A stretch of 64,000 nucleotides of DNA from an uncultured Sinobacteraceae bacterium (GTDB lineage: Bacteria > Pseudomonadota > Gammaproteobacteria > Nevskiales > Nevskiaceae), in NCBI GenBank assembly GCA_903822975.1, contig CAIJRD010000012.1, positions 434,001 through 498,000 on the forward strand. Direction: 5' to 3'. A program made the translations under genes and the position numbers. The notes under the pieces are model-generated. The model did no database searches and was not told the DNA's origin. It worked only from the letters and a program-made list of their open reading frames with translations. This document shows positions 19,247 through 28,595 of this stretch, piece after piece. Every line of letters begins with the position of its first letter. The stretch's first letter is position 1.

Positions 19247-19360
19247 CTTTGTTTCCTCGTCAGCGGTGCCCAGAGGCACCGGGTGGGTGTTGTTCGGGTA
19301 AGGCCGGAGCCTCTGCGGCGTGCAAGCAAGCATAGCCCGCGCGCGCAGCAAACCTGTTGG

Positions 19361-20584
19361 TCATGCGCGACGTGCGGGCGCCGATCCGCAGTGCTGGTCC
19401 ATGAAGGTCTTCATCAGACGCAGGTAGTCGCCCTGCTGGAAATGCAGCAGATGGTTGCCGGGGAACCAGTGCATGTGGCTTCCCTGCCAGTGCTCGTGCA
19501 ACAGGCGCACAAAAACCGGCGCGGTGAAACGATCGCCGGCGCCGCTGATGATCAGCAAGCGCGACGGGTCCGCCTGCGGCGCATACGTCAGCGGACTGTG
19601 CAAGGCGGTGCCATGGCGCAGTTGCCCGAGCGTATAACCGGTGCGCCGCATCATCAGCCGCAGCAGATTGCCCATCGGCTGCCACTGCATCGCCATGTCG
19701 ATCGGCACCACGACCGGCGAATTCGGAATCGAAAATGCCAGTCGCGGATCGACCGCGATCAGCAGCGCCGACAGATAGCCGCCGAGACTCAGGCCCGATA
19801 CACCGACCTGCGGAGCGCCTCGCGTGAGCAGGTAATCGAGCCAGACGCGCGTATCCATTACCGACTGCAGCATCGCTTCGTTCGAATGCGCCAGGCCACC
19901 TGCGAAATAGCCGTAACCGCTGAACGGATGCCAACGCTCGGCACGCGCGCCATGAAACGGCAGCGTCGCCAGCAGCACGTCGTAGCCTTGTCGGAAAAAC
20001 CAGGGCATCGACATGCCCCAGCTGTTGATGCGATAGCTATCGAGGCTGTAACCGTGCAGGAACACCAAGGTCGGCCGCGGACGATCGTCGTGCGTGAAAT
20101 GCAGTGCGCGTGCAACGCGGTTGCGCGAATAGCCTGCATAACTGCGCGACAACTCGGGATTCAGCGTGCTGAATGGACTCTCGAACGACAGCGCGCGGCA
20201 ACTGCCACCACGCAGCCTGAAGTTACCGCGCGGTGCCGCCACGCGGATCTTGATGCCGCCGGGCGGTTTTGCATAAACCTCGTCGGCACGCCCCCGGTCC
20301 GCGAAGGACTGATAGAACGCCAGTTGCCCGAACTCGCGCAGCGCGTCGCGACTGCGCAGTAGCCGCGGCGCCATCGCCGCACAGATCAAGCTGCCCAGAC
20401 CCGTGCGCAACACGCGATCCACCGCGGCGGTCCCGCGAATCTTGAGCCGATGCTGCGTATCGAGCGCGGTTCCATCGCGGCGCAAGTAATAGTCGAGCGG
20501 CAGCGTTTGCCACCACGGCGGCTGCGGCTCGACCAGCACCGTCGGTGCGGCCTTCCTCACTACACGAGGCTTGGGCTTCGTCAT
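19361..20584 (-). CDS. Alpha/beta hydrolase, ABHD18-like
   Basis: A 407-residue hydrolase. After a basic N-terminus come LVFLHGYSLDSYRINSWGM (oxyanion-hole HG) and the nucleophile elbow GLSLGGYLSALL. An acid residue in SGAGDRFTAP and a histidine in GNHLLHF complete a plausible triad. Overall architecture resembles the ABHD18/DUF2048 group. There is no signal peptide. The ATG at 20584 was chosen because codons further upstream are Arg/Ala-rich and unlike the family. It is the last but two gene of the minus-strand acyl-CoA block. Confidence 0.78.
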   Translation of the reverse strand: MTKPKPRVVRKAAPTVLVEPQPPWWQTLPLDYYLRRDGTALDTQHRLKIRGTAAVDRVLRTGLGSLICAAMAPRLLRSRDALREFGQLAFYQSFADRGRADEVYAKPPGGIKIRVAAPRGNFRLRGGSCRALSFESPFSTLNPELSRSYAGYSRNRVARALHFTHDDRPRPTLVFLHGYSLDSYRINSWGMSMPWFFRQGYDVLLATLPFHGARAERWHPFSGYGYFAGGLAHSNEAMLQSVMDTRVWLDYLLTRGAPQVGVSGLSLGGYLSALLIAVDPRLAFSIPNSPVVVPIDMAMQWQPMGNLLRLMMRRTGYTLGQLRHGTALHSPLTYAPQADPSRLLIISGAGDRFTAPVFVRLLHEHWQGSHMHWFPGNHLLHFQQGDYLRLMKTFMDQHCGSAPARRA

Positions 20585-20726
20585 GCGAAGCCCTCGCCCA
20601 CCGGCGCGCCCGAACGGAGCGCCGATGCATGCCGCGACGTCAGCGCGTGTCCGCGCAAACGCCGGACACATCCCGGCATCGGCGAACCGCGCGTGGCGCT
20701 CATGTCGATTTGCGCGTTTGTCGCAA

Positions 20727-21908
20727 TTAGTCGCGACGATACATCGTGACGACGCAAGCGCCGCCGAGGCCGAGGTTGTGCTGCAGCGCTACGCGCGCGC
20801 CGGCAACCTGGCGCTTGTCGGCGGTGCCGCGCAGCTGCCAGACCAGTTCGGTGCATTGCGCCAGACCGGTCGCACCCAGCGGATGCCCCTTCGACAGCAG
20901 ACCGCCGGACGGATTGGTGACGACCTTGCCGCCGTACGTGTTGTCGGCATCCCAGATGAACTTTTCGGCGCCGCCTTCCGGGCACAGGCCGAGGCCTTCG
21001 TACGTCAGCAGCTCACTGGCGGTGAAGCAGTCGTGCAGTTCGACCACGTCGACATCGTCGGGACCGATGCCGCTCTGCTCGTACACCTGCTTGGCAGCCT
21101 GCACCGTCATGTCGTAACCGACCATCTTGATCATCGACTGCGGCGCGAAGCTGGAGCCGTAATCGGTGGTCATGCTCTGGCCGGCGATGTAGACCGGATT
21201 GCTGATGTTGTGCTTCTTCGCAAATTCGTCCGAGCACAGGATCGCAGCACCCGCACCGCAGGTCGGCGGGCAGCACTGGAAACGCGTCAGCGGATCGAAC
21301 ACTTCTTCCGAAGCCATGATCTCGTCGAGGCTCAGTCGCTGACCGAACAGCGCGTAAGGATTGTTCGACGCGTGTACGCGTGCCTTTTCGGAAATCTTGC
21401 CGAAGGTTTCCTTCTTGGTGCCGTGCAGGAAGCGATACTCGCGCCCGGCGCCGCCGAACATCTGTGCCGCAGGCGGCGCTTGCGTGAAGCCTTGCAGATC
21501 GACCATCACCTGCGCGTGCTTGCCCATCGGCTGTTCGCGATCGTCGTACTTCGCACCGAGCGCGCCCTTCGCCATTTTCTCGAAACCGAGCGCGAGCACG
21601 CATTCGGCGAGTCCGCCTTCGATGGCCTGACGCGCCAGGTACAGCGCGGTGGAACCGGTGGAGCAGTTGTTGTTGACGTTGAACACCGGAATGCCGGTGA
21701 GGCCAAGCTCGTAGACCGAACGCTGGCCGCAGGTGCTGTCGCCGTAGACATAGCCGGTATAGGCCTGTTCCACCGCTTCATAAGGAATGCCGGCATCGGC
21801 CAGCGCTTTCTGACCCGCTTCCTTGGCCATCTCGAAATATTCCGGGCTGCTGCCGGGCTTGGCGAACTTGGTCATGCCGACGCCAATAACGTTTACGCGA
21901 CGTTTCAT
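20727..21908 (-). CDS. SCP-x-type thiolase / lipid-transfer thiolase
   Basis: A 393-residue thiolase-fold enzyme of the sterol-carrier-protein-x group, which cleaves 3-ketoacyl-CoA of branched or sterol side chains. The active-site Cys is at residue 82 in [20 protein letters not shown]. The C-terminal [20 protein letters not shown] and [11 protein letters not shown] supply the catalytic His and glycine loop. ATG 21908 follows TTGGAG at proper spacing. It lies 76 bp downstream of the MFE-2 gene on the same strand, so the two can perform the last three steps of beta-oxidation together. A 121-bp copy of codons around residue 82-121 recurs at 60466-60586. Confidence 0.93.
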   Translation of the reverse strand: MKRRVNVIGVGMTKFAKPGSSPEYFEMAKEAGQKALADAGIPYEAVEQAYTGYVYGDSTCGQRSVYELGLTGIPVFNVNNNCSTGSTALYLARQAIEGGLAECVLALGFEKMAKGALGAKYDDREQPMGKHAQVMVDLQGFTQAPPAAQMFGGAGREYRFLHGTKKETFGKISEKARVHASNNPYALFGQRLSLDEIMASEEVFDPLTRFQCCPPTCGAGAAILCSDEFAKKHNISNPVYIAGQSMTTDYGSSFAPQSMIKMVGYDMTVQAAKQVYEQSGIGPDDVDVVELHDCFTASELLTYEGLGLCPEGGAEKFIWDADNTYGGKVVTNPSGGLLSKGHPLGATGLAQCTELVWQLRGTADKRQVAGARVALQHNLGLGGACVVTMYRRD

Positions 21909-21984
21909 GTGAGGCTCCAAAAATTATTCGTGAGGTTTAGATCGGCGCGGTTTACGCGCCGATCTCGAAGTGTCGATCGCTGCT

Positions 21985-24900
21985 TCAGATCAGCTTCTGC
22001 AGGAAGCCGAGCTGATGCGCGAGACGGATATCGCCGTCCACGCGCAGACGTCCGCGCTGGTAGAGATCGCGCAACTCGGCTTCACCCTTGACCAGTGCCA
22101 CCAGATCTTCGTCGGCGATGCCGAACACGGCAGCGGCGTTCGCGCTTTTACCGGACTCGATCTTCGGCTGCGGGCCGCTCAGATCCAGCACGAAGCTCTG
22201 CTTCGGCTCGCTGACTTCGAACACCATCACCGCACCGGCGGCGCCGTTGATCGACTTCGCGTCACTGCCAAACTTCTTCGAAAGCGCTGCAAAAATCTCA
22301 GCCGCGCGCCCCGACTTGGCCGGTGCTTCGGCGGCTGCGGGCTTGCTCGAAGCGACGCTGCTTGCACTTGCCGCCGGTGCTCCGCTGCCGAGACGTTCGG
22401 CTTGCGCCTGCTCGACCAGCTTGCGATCCATCGTCTTCAGGAACTCGAGCTTCTGCGAGGCCATCAGATTGCCGCCGATCTTGAGCTTGCCGCCCATGAA
22501 CAGCTTCTGCGGATCGGCCTTGCCGGTGCACATGTCGAGGAAGTCGGCGTCGCTCAAGGTCAGCGTGACGTCGGGCTTGTCGACCGAACCCGGCTTCACG
22601 CTGCCCGGTGCGTTCTTCAGGTCGAGCGTCCATGCGCTGTCCGGATCTTTCAGCACGAACTGGAACACGGTGGCCGCCTTCGCCACCATGGCCGGCTGTG
22701 CGGCGAGCGCCTTGGCAATGCCGTTGAAGATGTCGGCAGCGATCAGCTCCTGCGACTGCTGCGGCGCTGCTGCGGCGGACGCAGCACTCGCGCCACCGCC
22801 TGCGCCAACGCGCTCGGCCACCGCATCCATCACCAGCTTCGGATCCATCGTCTTCAGGAACTCGAGCTTCTGCGAGGCCATCAGATTGCCGCCGATCTTC
22901 AGCTTGCCGCCCATGAACAGCTTCTGCGGATCAGCCTTGCCGGTGCACATGTCGATGAAGTCGGCCTGGCTCAGCGAGAGCGTGACGTCGGGCTTGTCGA
23001 TGTCGCCGGCGCGCGCGGCACCGGGCGCATTCTTCAGATCGATCACCCAGCTCGAATCCGGCGCGCTGAGCTTGAACGCGAACGTCGTCGCGATCTTGCC
23101 GACCATGCCGGGCGCTTGCGCGATCGCCTTGCCGATGCCCTTGAAGATGTCTTCGGGAATCGGACCTGCGGGCTGCGCGCTCGTCGCCGTGCTGGCCGCC
23201 GCAACGGCCTTGACCTTCGCCTTCGCGAGCGGAATCGTTTCGTACAATTCGACCGCCGCGTTCTTGATCACCACTTCGTCGCGTTCCTTCACGCGCGTTT
23301 CGAACACGATGCGCAGATCGGATTCCTTCCACATCCGCGTAACCAGCGTATCGCCCGGATAGACGCTCTTGGCGAAGCGCACCTTGATGCTCTTGAAGCG
23401 GCGCGGATCGTTGCCGAGGAACTGCTTGATGATGTGGCGGCCGACATAACCGAAGGTGCACAGGCCGTGCAGGATCGGCCGGTCGAAGCCGAAGTTCTTG
23501 GCGAATTCAGGATCGATGTGCAGCGGATTCCAGTCGCCCGACAGGCGATACAGCAGGGCCTGCGATTCGCCGATCTTCTCTTCGATCACCGCGTCCGGCT
23601 CGCGCGCCGGCGGCACGTTGACGTCGGCCGAAGGACCGCGATCACCGCCCCAGCCGCCGCAGCCGCGCAGGAAGGTGGTGATCTCGTTGTAAGCCAGCTC
23701 TTCGCCGGATTCGTCGAAGGTGTGCACGTCGATGATGCCGACGGCATCCTTGCCCTTGTCGTAAGCGGTGCGCAGCTTGATCTCGTGACGCAGCTTCGCC
23801 TGCGGCGGCAGCGGTCGCTTGATCTCGGTGTACTGCTCGCCGTGCAGTACGCGGTCGAGCAGATCGCTGCTCAGACCGGGCAGCTTGCCGCCGTCCACCT
23901 GCAGCTTCATGAACGCATTCAGCGCGGGCATGACGCCGTAGGTCGGCACCGCGTGGTAGTTCTCGCCGAGTTCATACACGTACTGCAGTTCCTGCGGTGC
24001 CAGCGGATCGGCGCCGACGCCAACGCCGAGCGCGTAAAGCGACAGGTCGCGCTGGTCGTAGGAGTTCTCCGCGACGATCGGCTTGGCCGCCTTGGCCTCG
24101 TCGAGATCGATCCACTTGTTGCCGCCGAGCTTGGGGTTGTTGATGTTGTCCATTGCGCCGGCCATCGACTCGGCGATGTTGGCCGGGTGCGTGGTCTTGC
24201 TGAAGTCGCAGATCTCGTCCCACTTGGACGCGACGTCTTCGATCTGCAATTCCGACTTCACGCTGTAACCGTGACCGACGGTGCGCTCCCAGCGCAGCTT
24301 GTTGACCATGCCGGCGCCGACTTCGAACAGGCCTCCGGTTTCGCGGCTGTCCTGGTGACACAGCCAGCCGACCAGCGGACTGACGTAAGCCGGATTGAGT
24401 TTTTCCAGCAGCTCCGGCGGCAGCACGGTTTCGGTCAGACGCGAAGCGGCCAGCGGCGCGATGGTGTTGACCAGCACGTTCTTGGCAGCGCCTTCGAGCG
24501 ACAGGGTGCTGGCGAGACCGACCAGCGCCAGCTTCGCGGCCGAGTAATTGGCCTGGCCGAAATTGCCGTAAATGCCGGCGGCCGAGGTGGTCATGATGAT
24601 GCGACCGTAGCCCTTCTCGCGCATGATCGGCCAGGCGGCGTGGGTGACGCGGAAGCTGCCGTTGAGATGCACGCGGTAGATCAGGTTCCAGTCTTCGACG
24701 GTCATCTTGTGGAAGCTGACGTCGCGCAGGATGCCGGCGTTGTTGATGACCACGTCGACCGTGCCGAAGGCATCCATCGCGGTCTGCACGATCTTGTCGC
24801 CGTCTTCCACGGAGTCGTAGTTGGCCGCGGCCTGGCCGCCGAGCGCCTTGATTTCCTCGACTACCTTGTCGGCCGCCGCCGAGGATTTGCTGCCGTCGCC

Positions 24901-25038
24901 GTGACGGCCGCCGCCGAGATCGTTGACTACGACCTTGGCACCGCGCGCGCCGAACATCAGCGCATGGGAACGACCGAGTCCGTTGCCGGCGCCGGTGACG
25001 ATGACGACTTTGTCGTCGAAGCGAAGTTGATCAGCCAT
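21985..25038 (-). CDS. Type-2 multifunctional beta-oxidation enzyme (SDR + hydratase 2 + three SCP2 domains)
   Basis: A 1017-residue fusion resembling eukaryotic peroxisomal MFE-2. Residues 1-300 form a 3-hydroxyacyl-CoA dehydrogenase SDR domain (TGAGNGLG at 15-22, NNAG at 99-102, Tyr165-Lys169). Residues about 320-610 form a MaoC-like double hot-dog enoyl-CoA hydratase 2 with YRLSGDWNPLHIDPEFA; Asp502, Asn504 and His507 are the expected catalytic set. Three SCP2 lipid-carrier domains follow, at about 628-737, 766-877 and 912-1017, joined by Ala/Ser-rich linkers. The first two share long identical stretches, pointing to recent duplication. Probably oxidises very-long-chain, branched or sterol side-chain acyl-CoA together with the neighbouring thiolase. 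Confidence 0.95.
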   Translation of the reverse strand: MADQLRFDDKVVIVTGAGNGLGRSHALMFGARGAKVVVNDLGGGRHGDGSKSSAAADKVVEEIKALGGQAAANYDSVEDGDKIVQTAMDAFGTVDVVINNAGILRDVSFHKMTVEDWNLIYRVHLNGSFRVTHAAWPIMREKGYGRIIMTTSAAGIYGNFGQANYSAAKLALVGLASTLSLEGAAKNVLVNTIAPLAASRLTETVLPPELLEKLNPAYVSPLVGWLCHQDSRETGGLFEVGAGMVNKLRWERTVGHGYSVKSELQIEDVASKWDEICDFSKTTHPANIAESMAGAMDNINNPKLGGNKWIDLDEAKAAKPIVAENSYDQRDLSLYALGVGVGADPLAPQELQYVYELGENYHAVPTYGVMPALNAFMKLQVDGGKLPGLSSDLLDRVLHGEQYTEIKRPLPPQAKLRHEIKLRTAYDKGKDAVGIIDVHTFDESGEELAYNEITTFLRGCGGWGGDRGPSADVNVPPAREPDAVIEEKIGESQALLYRLSGDWNPLHIDPEFAKNFGFDRPILHGLCTFGYVGRHIIKQFLGNDPRRFKSIKVRFAKSVYPGDTLVTRMWKESDLRIVFETRVKERDEVVIKNAAVELYETIPLAKAKVKAVAAASTATSAQPAGPIPEDIFKGIGKAIAQAPGMVGKIATTFAFKLSAPDSSWVIDLKNAPGAARAGDIDKPDVTLSLSQADFIDMCTGKADPQKLFMGGKLKIGGNLMASQKLEFLKTMDPKLVMDAVAERVGAGGGASAASAAAAPQQSQELIAADIFNGIAKALAAQPAMVAKAATVFQFVLKDPDSAWTLDLKNAPGSVKPGSVDKPDVTLTLSDADFLDMCTGKADPQKLFMGGKLKIGGNLMASQKLEFLKTMDRKLVEQAQAERLGSGAPAASASSVASSKPAAAEAPAKSGRAAEIFAALSKKFGSDAKSINGAAGAVMVFEVSEPKQSFVLDLSGPQPKIESGKSANAAAVFGIADEDLVALVKGEAELRDLYQRGRLRVDGDIRLAHQLGFLQKLI

Positions 25039-25152
25039 TATTTGCGAGCCTCAATTGCAGAAGGGGTTCGGCCGCGCGCATCCCGGCGCACACCGAAGAC
25101 AGATGGTTGCCCGGCGAGCCCCGCAAGCGCGGGTGCCTCGCCGGGCGATCGC

Positions 25153-26292
25153 TCACATCGTGCGGGCGATCAGTTCCTTCATGATTTCGTTGGTGCCGCC
25201 GTAGATGCGCTGGGCACGGCAGTCGATATAGGCGCGCGCGATCGGGTAATCCATCATGAAACCGTAGCCGCCGTGCAACTGCACGCACTGGTCGATGACC
25301 TTGCCCATCAGATCCGAGCACCAGTACTTGGCAGTGGCGGCATCATCGACGCCGAGCTTCTTCTTCAGCACCATTTCCAGGCAGCGGTCGACGAATACGC
25401 GACCGATTGCCAGTTCCGCCTTCATCTCCGCCAGCTTGAAGCGCGTGTTCTGGTAAGCCGACACCGGCTTGCCGAACACTTTGCGGCCACGCGTGTATTC
25501 CATCGTCTGTTGCAGTGCCGCTTCGGCGCCGGCGATCGAGGTGATCGCGATCATCAGGCGCTCCCAAGCGAGTTCCTGCATCAGCATCACAAAGCCCATA
25601 CCGAGCTTGCCGAGCAGATTGGTCTTCGGCACGCGAACGTTTTCGAAGAACAGTTCGCAGGTGTCTTGTGCGTGCATGCCGACCTTCTTCAGCGGCTTGC
25701 CCTTGCTGAATCCGGGACGATCGGCTTCGATCACCAGCAGCGAAATGTCTTTCGAACCTTCGCCGCTGTTGCCGGTTTTCACCACGACCACGGCGAGATC
25801 GCACAGGTAGCCATTGGTGATGAAAATCTTCGAGCCGTTGACGATGTAATCGTCGCCGTCTTCCACGGCGGTGGTGCGCACCGCCTGCAGGTCCGATCCG
25901 GTGCCGGGTTCGGTCATCGCGATGGCGCTGACCAGTTCGCCGGTCGCCATCTTCGGCAGCCACTTCATCTTCTGTTCGGCGTTGCCGAAATTGTTGATGT
26001 AATTGGCGACGATGTCGGAGTGCAGCGAGAAGCCGGAGCCGGAGTCACCTGCGTACGACTGCTCTTCCATCAACACCACGCTGAACAGCCGATCGACACC
26101 GGCACCGCCGTATTCCTCCGGCATCGTCACGCACAGGAAGCCGAGCTCGCCGGCGCGGTTCCACATTTTGCGGTCGATGTGCTGTTGCGCTTCCCAGGCT
26201 TCGCGATGCGGCACGATTTCTTCGTTGAAGAAGCGACGCGCGTTCTTGCGGAATTCTTCGTGTTCGGCGCTGAAGATGGTTCTTGGAATCAT
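25153..26292 (-). CDS. Acyl-CoA dehydrogenase
   Basis: A 379-residue FAD acyl-CoA dehydrogenase. Recognisable are AIAMTEPGTGSDLQAVRTTA (flavin and substrate binding), FVMLMQELAWERL in the C-terminal helical domain, QLHGGYGFMMDYPIAR, and RIYGGTNEIMKELIAR at the C-terminus; family members usually place the catalytic Glu in the YGGTNEI motif. The ATG at 26292 gives MIPRTIFSAEHEEFRK, the normal family start. It probably provides the first step of the beta-oxidation block. A perfect 12-bp palindrome lies about 50 bp upstream, near the divergent TetR gene. Confidence 0.94.
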   Translation of the reverse strand: MIPRTIFSAEHEEFRKNARRFFNEEIVPHREAWEAQQHIDRKMWNRAGELGFLCVTMPEEYGGAGVDRLFSVVLMEEQSYAGDSGSGFSLHSDIVANYINNFGNAEQKMKWLPKMATGELVSAIAMTEPGTGSDLQAVRTTAVEDGDDYIVNGSKIFITNGYLCDLAVVVVKTGNSGEGSKDISLLVIEADRPGFSKGKPLKKVGMHAQDTCELFFENVRVPKTNLLGKLGMGFVMLMQELAWERLMIAITSIAGAEAALQQTMEYTRGRKVFGKPVSAYQNTRFKLAEMKAELAIGRVFVDRCLEMVLKKKLGVDDAATAKYWCSDLMGKVIDQCVQLHGGYGFMMDYPIARAYIDCRAQRIYGGTNEIMKELIARTM

Positions 26293-26340
26293 TGGATTTC
26301 GGCTCGGTTTGGGCGCAGTTTGGTTTGAATTATTTACATA

Positions 26341-26352
26341 CAGTCCGGACTG
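26341..26352. promoter_or_regulatory. Palindromic operator candidate (CAGTCCGGACTG)
   Basis: A perfect 12-bp palindrome lies in the 179-bp gap between the acyl-CoA dehydrogenase start (26292) and the divergent TetR start (26472), within an AT-richer stretch that may hold promoters. TetR-family regulators bind such inverted repeats in shared divergent promoters. That this is the operator of the adjacent TetR protein is inferred. Confidence 0.6.
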
Positions 26353-26471
26353 CATCATATTTGGCGGAGGCCGGATGTCAAGCCGTGTGCGCGTTGGACG
26401 ATTGCCCGATCGAATTGCCGACGCGTACCGCTTGCTCCGGCGATGGCACGCGTGGCTAAATCCCGACCCAG

Positions 26472-27170
26472 ATGAAAACCCGAACACCTGCCGCCACCCC
26501 ACGCCGTACCCAAGCGCAACGCAGCGATGCGATGCGAACGCGATTATTGGCGGCGACGCTGGAAAGCCTTGCGGAAGATGGTTATGCCGGCAGCACGCTC
26601 AGTTCGATCGTGCGACGCGCCGGCGTTTCGCGCGGCGCACAGGTCCACCATTATCCGAACAAGCAGTCGCTGTTCCTGGATGCGGCGGAAGATGTGCTGC
26701 GCCATACCTATCGCCGACTCGGCACATTGCTGCTGTCGGTCGCTGACGAGAACAACCGCCTGCAGGCGCTGATCGACGCGACCTGGGAGCAGGTATTCGA
26801 TACGCCGCTGTTCAGCGCCTACGCCGAACTGCTGGTCGCCAGTCAGCGCGATCCGGAACTCGCTGAAGCGATCCGTTCACTGTTGCTGCGCGTGCAGAAC
26901 GTGTTCGAGGCCGCGGTCGATCACTACTTCGAATGCGTGCCCGGCACGCGCGTCGACCTGAAGGCGCTGTTCATGCAGCTCGGCTGCCTGCTGTTCGGTC
27001 TGGCCTCGCAGGCGCGTCTGAGCGAGAACCGTGACTACGTGCAGGTGCAACTGCGCCTGTGGGTGCGGCAAGCCAGCCTGGTGATGCGCGCACGCAAGGG
27101 CGTGAAGACGGTGCCGCCACGGCCGCAGGCCTGGGATCGTCCGCCGCTGGCGGCGCGAGGCGCGCGCTGA
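26472..27170 (+). CDS. TetR/AcrR-family transcriptional regulator
   Basis: A 232-residue repressor with an N-terminal helix-turn-helix (about 22-70): LLAATLESLAEDGYAGSTLS, then IVRRAGVSRGAQVHHYPNKQ. The C-terminal ligand domain is all-helical. The basic, Pro/Arg-rich tail (KTVPPRPQAWDRPP) is unusual. It diverges from the acyl-CoA dehydrogenase and probably represses the beta-oxidation block until an acyl-CoA ligand binds. The ATG at 26472 is the first in frame with a basic leader typical of TetR proteins. Confidence 0.9.
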   Translation: MKTRTPAATPRRTQAQRSDAMRTRLLAATLESLAEDGYAGSTLSSIVRRAGVSRGAQVHHYPNKQSLFLDAAEDVLRHTYRRLGTLLLSVADENNRLQALIDATWEQVFDTPLFSAYAELLVASQRDPELAEAIRSLLLRVQNVFEAAVDHYFECVPGTRVDLKALFMQLGCLLFGLASQARLSENRDYVQVQLRLWVRQASLVMRARKGVKTVPPRPQAWDRPPLAARGAR

Positions 27171-27248
27171 GTCCGGCGCTCGCGCGAGTTTCGATCTGAG
27201 ACTCGCCTCGGGTCCACATTGCGGAAATCGAATGCGCTGCGCGTCGAC

Positions 27249-28403
27249 TCAACCGTGACGCAGCAGCGCAATACCGATTTCGATCAGGATGAGGATCACC
27301 ACGGCCAGCTCCATCAGCTGGCCGCGTGCGTCGGAGGCTTCGTCGTATAAGGCTGCATAGGTGTCGCGCACGATTGCCAGCTTGCGATTGACCGCGTCGC
27401 CGACCGCCGGCACGCGGAACAGCTCCAGCGCAGACGTGTAGATGCGCGCGAGGTACACGTCCTCGGTGACCTGCAGCGCGTTGTCGACGCGCTCGGTCAG
27501 TTCCGTCACTTCCGCCACCAGTGTGTAGAGACGCCGCGCCAGATCGGCGAATCGTCGCGGCGCGAACAGATGCCGCGTACGGCGCGTGGCTTGTACGAGG
27601 TCGTACATGCGCGGCAGTTCGTCGTCGAGCAATTCGTCGTAGTAGCGCAGTTCCAGCAGCTGCGCATTCGCCACTTCGAGCACGTCCGCCACGTCGGAAT
27701 CGCTGCGTGGTTCGCAGATGAAGGCGCGATCCCAGGTCAACACGACGAGGTCGTCTTCGTAGTACGAATAGCGTTGACGCAGCAGATCGCGTCGCGCGCC
27801 TTCGGCCAGCGCGCGCTTCTCGCCGGACAGCAGCGGCACCAGATCGACGCGCTCCAGCAGTTCGGCGGCGGTGAGCGGCGATTCCCAACGCTGCACGATC
27901 GCCAGCAGATAGTCTTCCTGCAGGCGATTCTGCGACGGCCGCGTCAATGCCGGCGCCAGCACATCGAGCACGCGCGTCAGCAGTGAGTCCCAGATGGCTT
28001 GCGGCGCGGCCGGTCCGACGACGCCATCGAGCGAATTGAAAAAACGTGTGAAGGCGATCCAGTCCAGGTCGGCTACCGGCGCGCGCAGCGACAAGGCGAC
28101 CACGCCGAAATCGTAGAGCCGCGCCGACACGCTCACATCGACGGCAGTGCCGTCGATCTCGATGCGCGTGGGCTCCAGCACCAGCACAACCGGCGGCACA
28201 TCGAACGCCACGGCCTTGCTCGGCGTGGCACTCAAGCGGCTGCGACTGGCCGCATTGCCGGCGCGTTGCAGCCAGAGTCGTTCGGCCTGGCCCAGGTCGA
28301 TCGTGTCGGCGACATCGAACAGCCGAAGCGCGACCACCGCGCCGGCCTGCACGCGTAATTCAGCCACGTTCGAGGTACCTGGTGATCTGCCGCCGATCCG
28401 CAC
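27249..28403 (-). CDS. RMD1/Sif2-type DUF155 membrane-anchored protein
   Basis: A 384-residue protein of the DUF155 (RMD1/RMND1/Sif2) family. The family pattern is clear: YDFGVVAL, EDDLVVLTWDRAFICEP, then VANAQLLELRYYDELLDDEL, and a C-terminal tail-anchor helix ELAVVILILIEIGIALL. The bulk is cytoplasmic and helical, with one membrane segment at the extreme C-terminus. The start is uncertain: GTG at 28403 or GTG at 28367. In eukaryotes the relatives act in mitochondria; the bacterial role is unknown. It stands alone, converging with the TetR gene. Confidence 0.85.
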   Translation of the reverse strand: MRIGGRSPGTSNVAELRVQAGAVVALRLFDVADTIDLGQAERLWLQRAGNAASRSRLSATPSKAVAFDVPPVVLVLEPTRIEIDGTAVDVSVSARLYDFGVVALSLRAPVADLDWIAFTRFFNSLDGVVGPAAPQAIWDSLLTRVLDVLAPALTRPSQNRLQEDYLLAIVQRWESPLTAAELLERVDLVPLLSGEKRALAEGARRDLLRQRYSYYEDDLVVLTWDRAFICEPRSDSDVADVLEVANAQLLELRYYDELLDDELPRMYDLVQATRRTRHLFAPRRFADLARRLYTLVAEVTELTERVDNALQVTEDVYLARIYTSALELFRVPAVGDAVNRKLAIVRDTYAALYDEASDARGQLMELAVVILILIEIGIALLRHG

Positions 28404-28539
28404 CGCGCATGCCGATTAGCCGCACACTGGCAGTCGATAGGGCCTTGAGTTCGTTGGTGGTTCGCATGGCCGATGCAGTCTGCACCACGTGCATGGCGAC
28501 CGCACGACAGTGTCGGCGCGCAATAAACCTCGCGCCCAC

Positions 28540-28569
28540 AAAAAAGCCCGGGGCGGTGGGACCCCGGGC
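28540..28569 (-). terminator. Intrinsic terminator after the lipoprotein gene
   Basis: On the minus strand an 8-bp perfect GC stem (GCCCGGGG / CCCCGGGC at 28562-28569 and 28546-28553) is followed by six T (28540-28545 read on the minus strand). It lies 27 bp after the lipoprotein stop codon and should end the OmpA-lipoprotein transcript. Confidence 0.9.
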
Positions 28570-28595
28570 CGGTGCCGCGATGTTGCTTTAGACGC

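Noticed and set aside
21970..26328. A very long plus-strand open frame opposite MFE-2 and acyl-CoA dehydrogenase.
   Set aside because: It is the antisense shadow of two well-recognised minus-strand genes; high GC content removes stop codons. Its protein has no family features.
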